Shown here: positions 5,111-5,714 of the stretch, piece by piece | Layout of the letters: each line of letters opens with the position of its first letter | How positions within the stretch are numbered: the stretch's first letter is position 1 | From: an uncultured Lachnospiraceae bacterium | Lineage (GTDB): Bacteria > Bacillota > Clostridia > Lachnospirales > Lachnospiraceae | Direction of reading: 5' to 3' | Assembly (NCBI GenBank): GCA_946409475.1 | Contig: CAMJWQ010000232.1 | Location: 1-5,714 of the forward strand | Length of the DNA: 5,714 bases | Program-made: the position numbers and the translations under genes | Notes under the pieces: model-generated | What the model was told of the DNA's origin: nothing | The model's input: only the letters and a program-made list of their open reading frames with translations | The model's database searches: none

Positions 5111-5714
5111 TTCGTCACCTCATTTGTTAAGTCCTCAACAGATACGGCATGTATTTCACCGGTATTGCTATCAATTACCTGGACATGGTTATCCTTTCCC
5201 AGATATAAGATGCCTCCATGAAAGGTGCTTTTCGCATAATTGCAATAATCGCTTATCTCTTTATCTGCTTTTTTTTCAAACAGCTCTATATTCAGATGCT
5301 GGTTTCTGAAGTGCCTGGCCAGCTTCACCGCTGTCTGCCTGCCTTCTTTTTCGTAAATCAGCATGGTATTGGTATGGGCAATGGGTATTTCTATTTTTTG
5401 TCCTGCCAGGGCTATCATTAATTGATCGATCATGACAACAAAACCGACAGAAGGAGCATTCTTGCCAAACTGCTTTAATAGATTATCATACCGGCCGCCC
5501 TTTATTATACTGTCCCCCGTGCCATAGGTATAGGCACAAAATATGATACCACTGTAATAGTGGTATTTACTCAGCATACCAAGGTCGAAGGTGATGTACC
5601 GGTCGACTTCATAGGTGACCAGCATTTCATATAAATGCTCCAATCTTTCAATGGCAGCAACAGCTCTTTTATTGTTGGTTAATTCTTTTGCCAGCCGGAG
5701 TATTTCCAGATTGC
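5107..5714 (-). CDS. hisZ: ATP phosphoribosyltransferase regulatory subunit HisZ, C-terminal part (5' end beyond the right edge)
   Basis: HisZ is a histidyl-tRNA synthetase (HisRS) paralogue that binds short HisG and makes it active and histidine-sensitive. The frame is open to the right edge, giving 201 whole codons before the TGA, so the N-terminal half is missing. The first in-frame start-like codon, a TTG at 5643, is internal because homologous-looking sequence continues upstream of it. Counting from the first whole codon, residues 52-61 (YYSGIIFCAY) match the YYTG..F region of HisRS. Residues 72-78 (GGRYDNL) and 87-97 (PSVGFVVMIDQ) form the class II motif 3. About 112-200 resemble the anticodon-binding domain of HisRS in outline, a domain that some HisZ proteins lack. 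The 4-nt ATGA overlap with short-form hisG is the main reason to call it hisZ rather than hisS. Any operon promoter or histidine-sensing leader would be upstream, outside the window. Confidence 0.93.
   Translation of the reverse strand, partial: NLEILRLAKELTNNKRAVAAIERLEHLYEMLVTYEVDRYITFDLGMLSKYHYYSGIIFCAYTYGTGDSIIKGGRYDNLLKQFGKNAPSVGFVVMIDQLMIALAGQKIEIPIAHTNTMLIYEKEGRQTAVKLARHFRNQHLNIELFEKKADKEISDYCNYAKSTFHGGILYLGKDNHVQVIDSNTGEIHAVSVEDLTNEVTK

Noticed and set aside
4932..5309. Plus-strand open frames such as this one, and others at 1085-1294, 1510-1695, 2168-2458 and 3277-3507
   Set aside because: They lie opposite clearly functional histidine genes, have low-complexity or atypical composition, and show no family motifs. 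They are antisense shadows.
5641..5643. TTG as the start of the terminal gene, giving a 178-residue protein
   Set aside because: The frame continues open to the window edge with HisZ-like helical sequence (NLEILRLAKEL), so the TTG is an internal leucine codon of a gene cut by the edge.
1..5714. CRISPR arrays, tRNA or rRNA genes, insertion sequences, prophage or attachment sites
   Set aside because: Almost all of the window is ordinary coding sequence and the short gaps contain no repeats or structures of these kinds.

Overview
The window carries the downstream part of a histidine biosynthesis operon, a small membrane protein gene, and the first third of a radical SAM protein gene. All genes read on the minus strand, so transcription runs from high to low coordinates. 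The moderately AT-rich base composition, strong GGAGG-type ribosome binding sites, and the short HisG plus HisZ arrangement suggest a clostridial Firmicute. The HisIE protein with an extra barrel-like N-terminal domain points most likely to the Lachnospiraceae. This placement is inferred from protein families recalled from memory, not from a search.

Layout, in transcription order: hisZ (5' end cut off at the right edge), hisG (overlaps hisZ by 4 nt), hisD (best start at 4380, not the longest reading), hisB, and a three-part hisIE whose HisI and HisE domains follow a degenerate HisA/HisF-like barrel. Together these encode step 1 (HisZG), steps 2 and 3 (HisE and HisI activities), step 7 (HisB dehydratase) and the last two steps (HisD). 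hisC, hisH, hisA, hisF and the histidinol-phosphatase are absent from the window. The chain from hisZ to hisIE is tightly packed, so the missing genes must lie upstream of hisZ or elsewhere in the genome.

After hisIE there is no recognisable intrinsic terminator. Instead there is an extended -10 promoter, and a perfect 14-bp inverted repeat begins at its predicted transcription start. In the RNA this would form a hairpin at the 5' end that buries the start codon of a 110-residue single-pass membrane protein of unknown function. A second extended -10 promoter with the same TGGTATAAT core precedes the last gene, a TIGR03960-like B12-binding/radical SAM protein that runs off the left edge.

The observations most worth a second look are the 5' hairpin over the start codon of the small membrane gene, the apparently inactive barrel fused to HisIE, and the HisRS-like C-terminal tail kept on HisZ.
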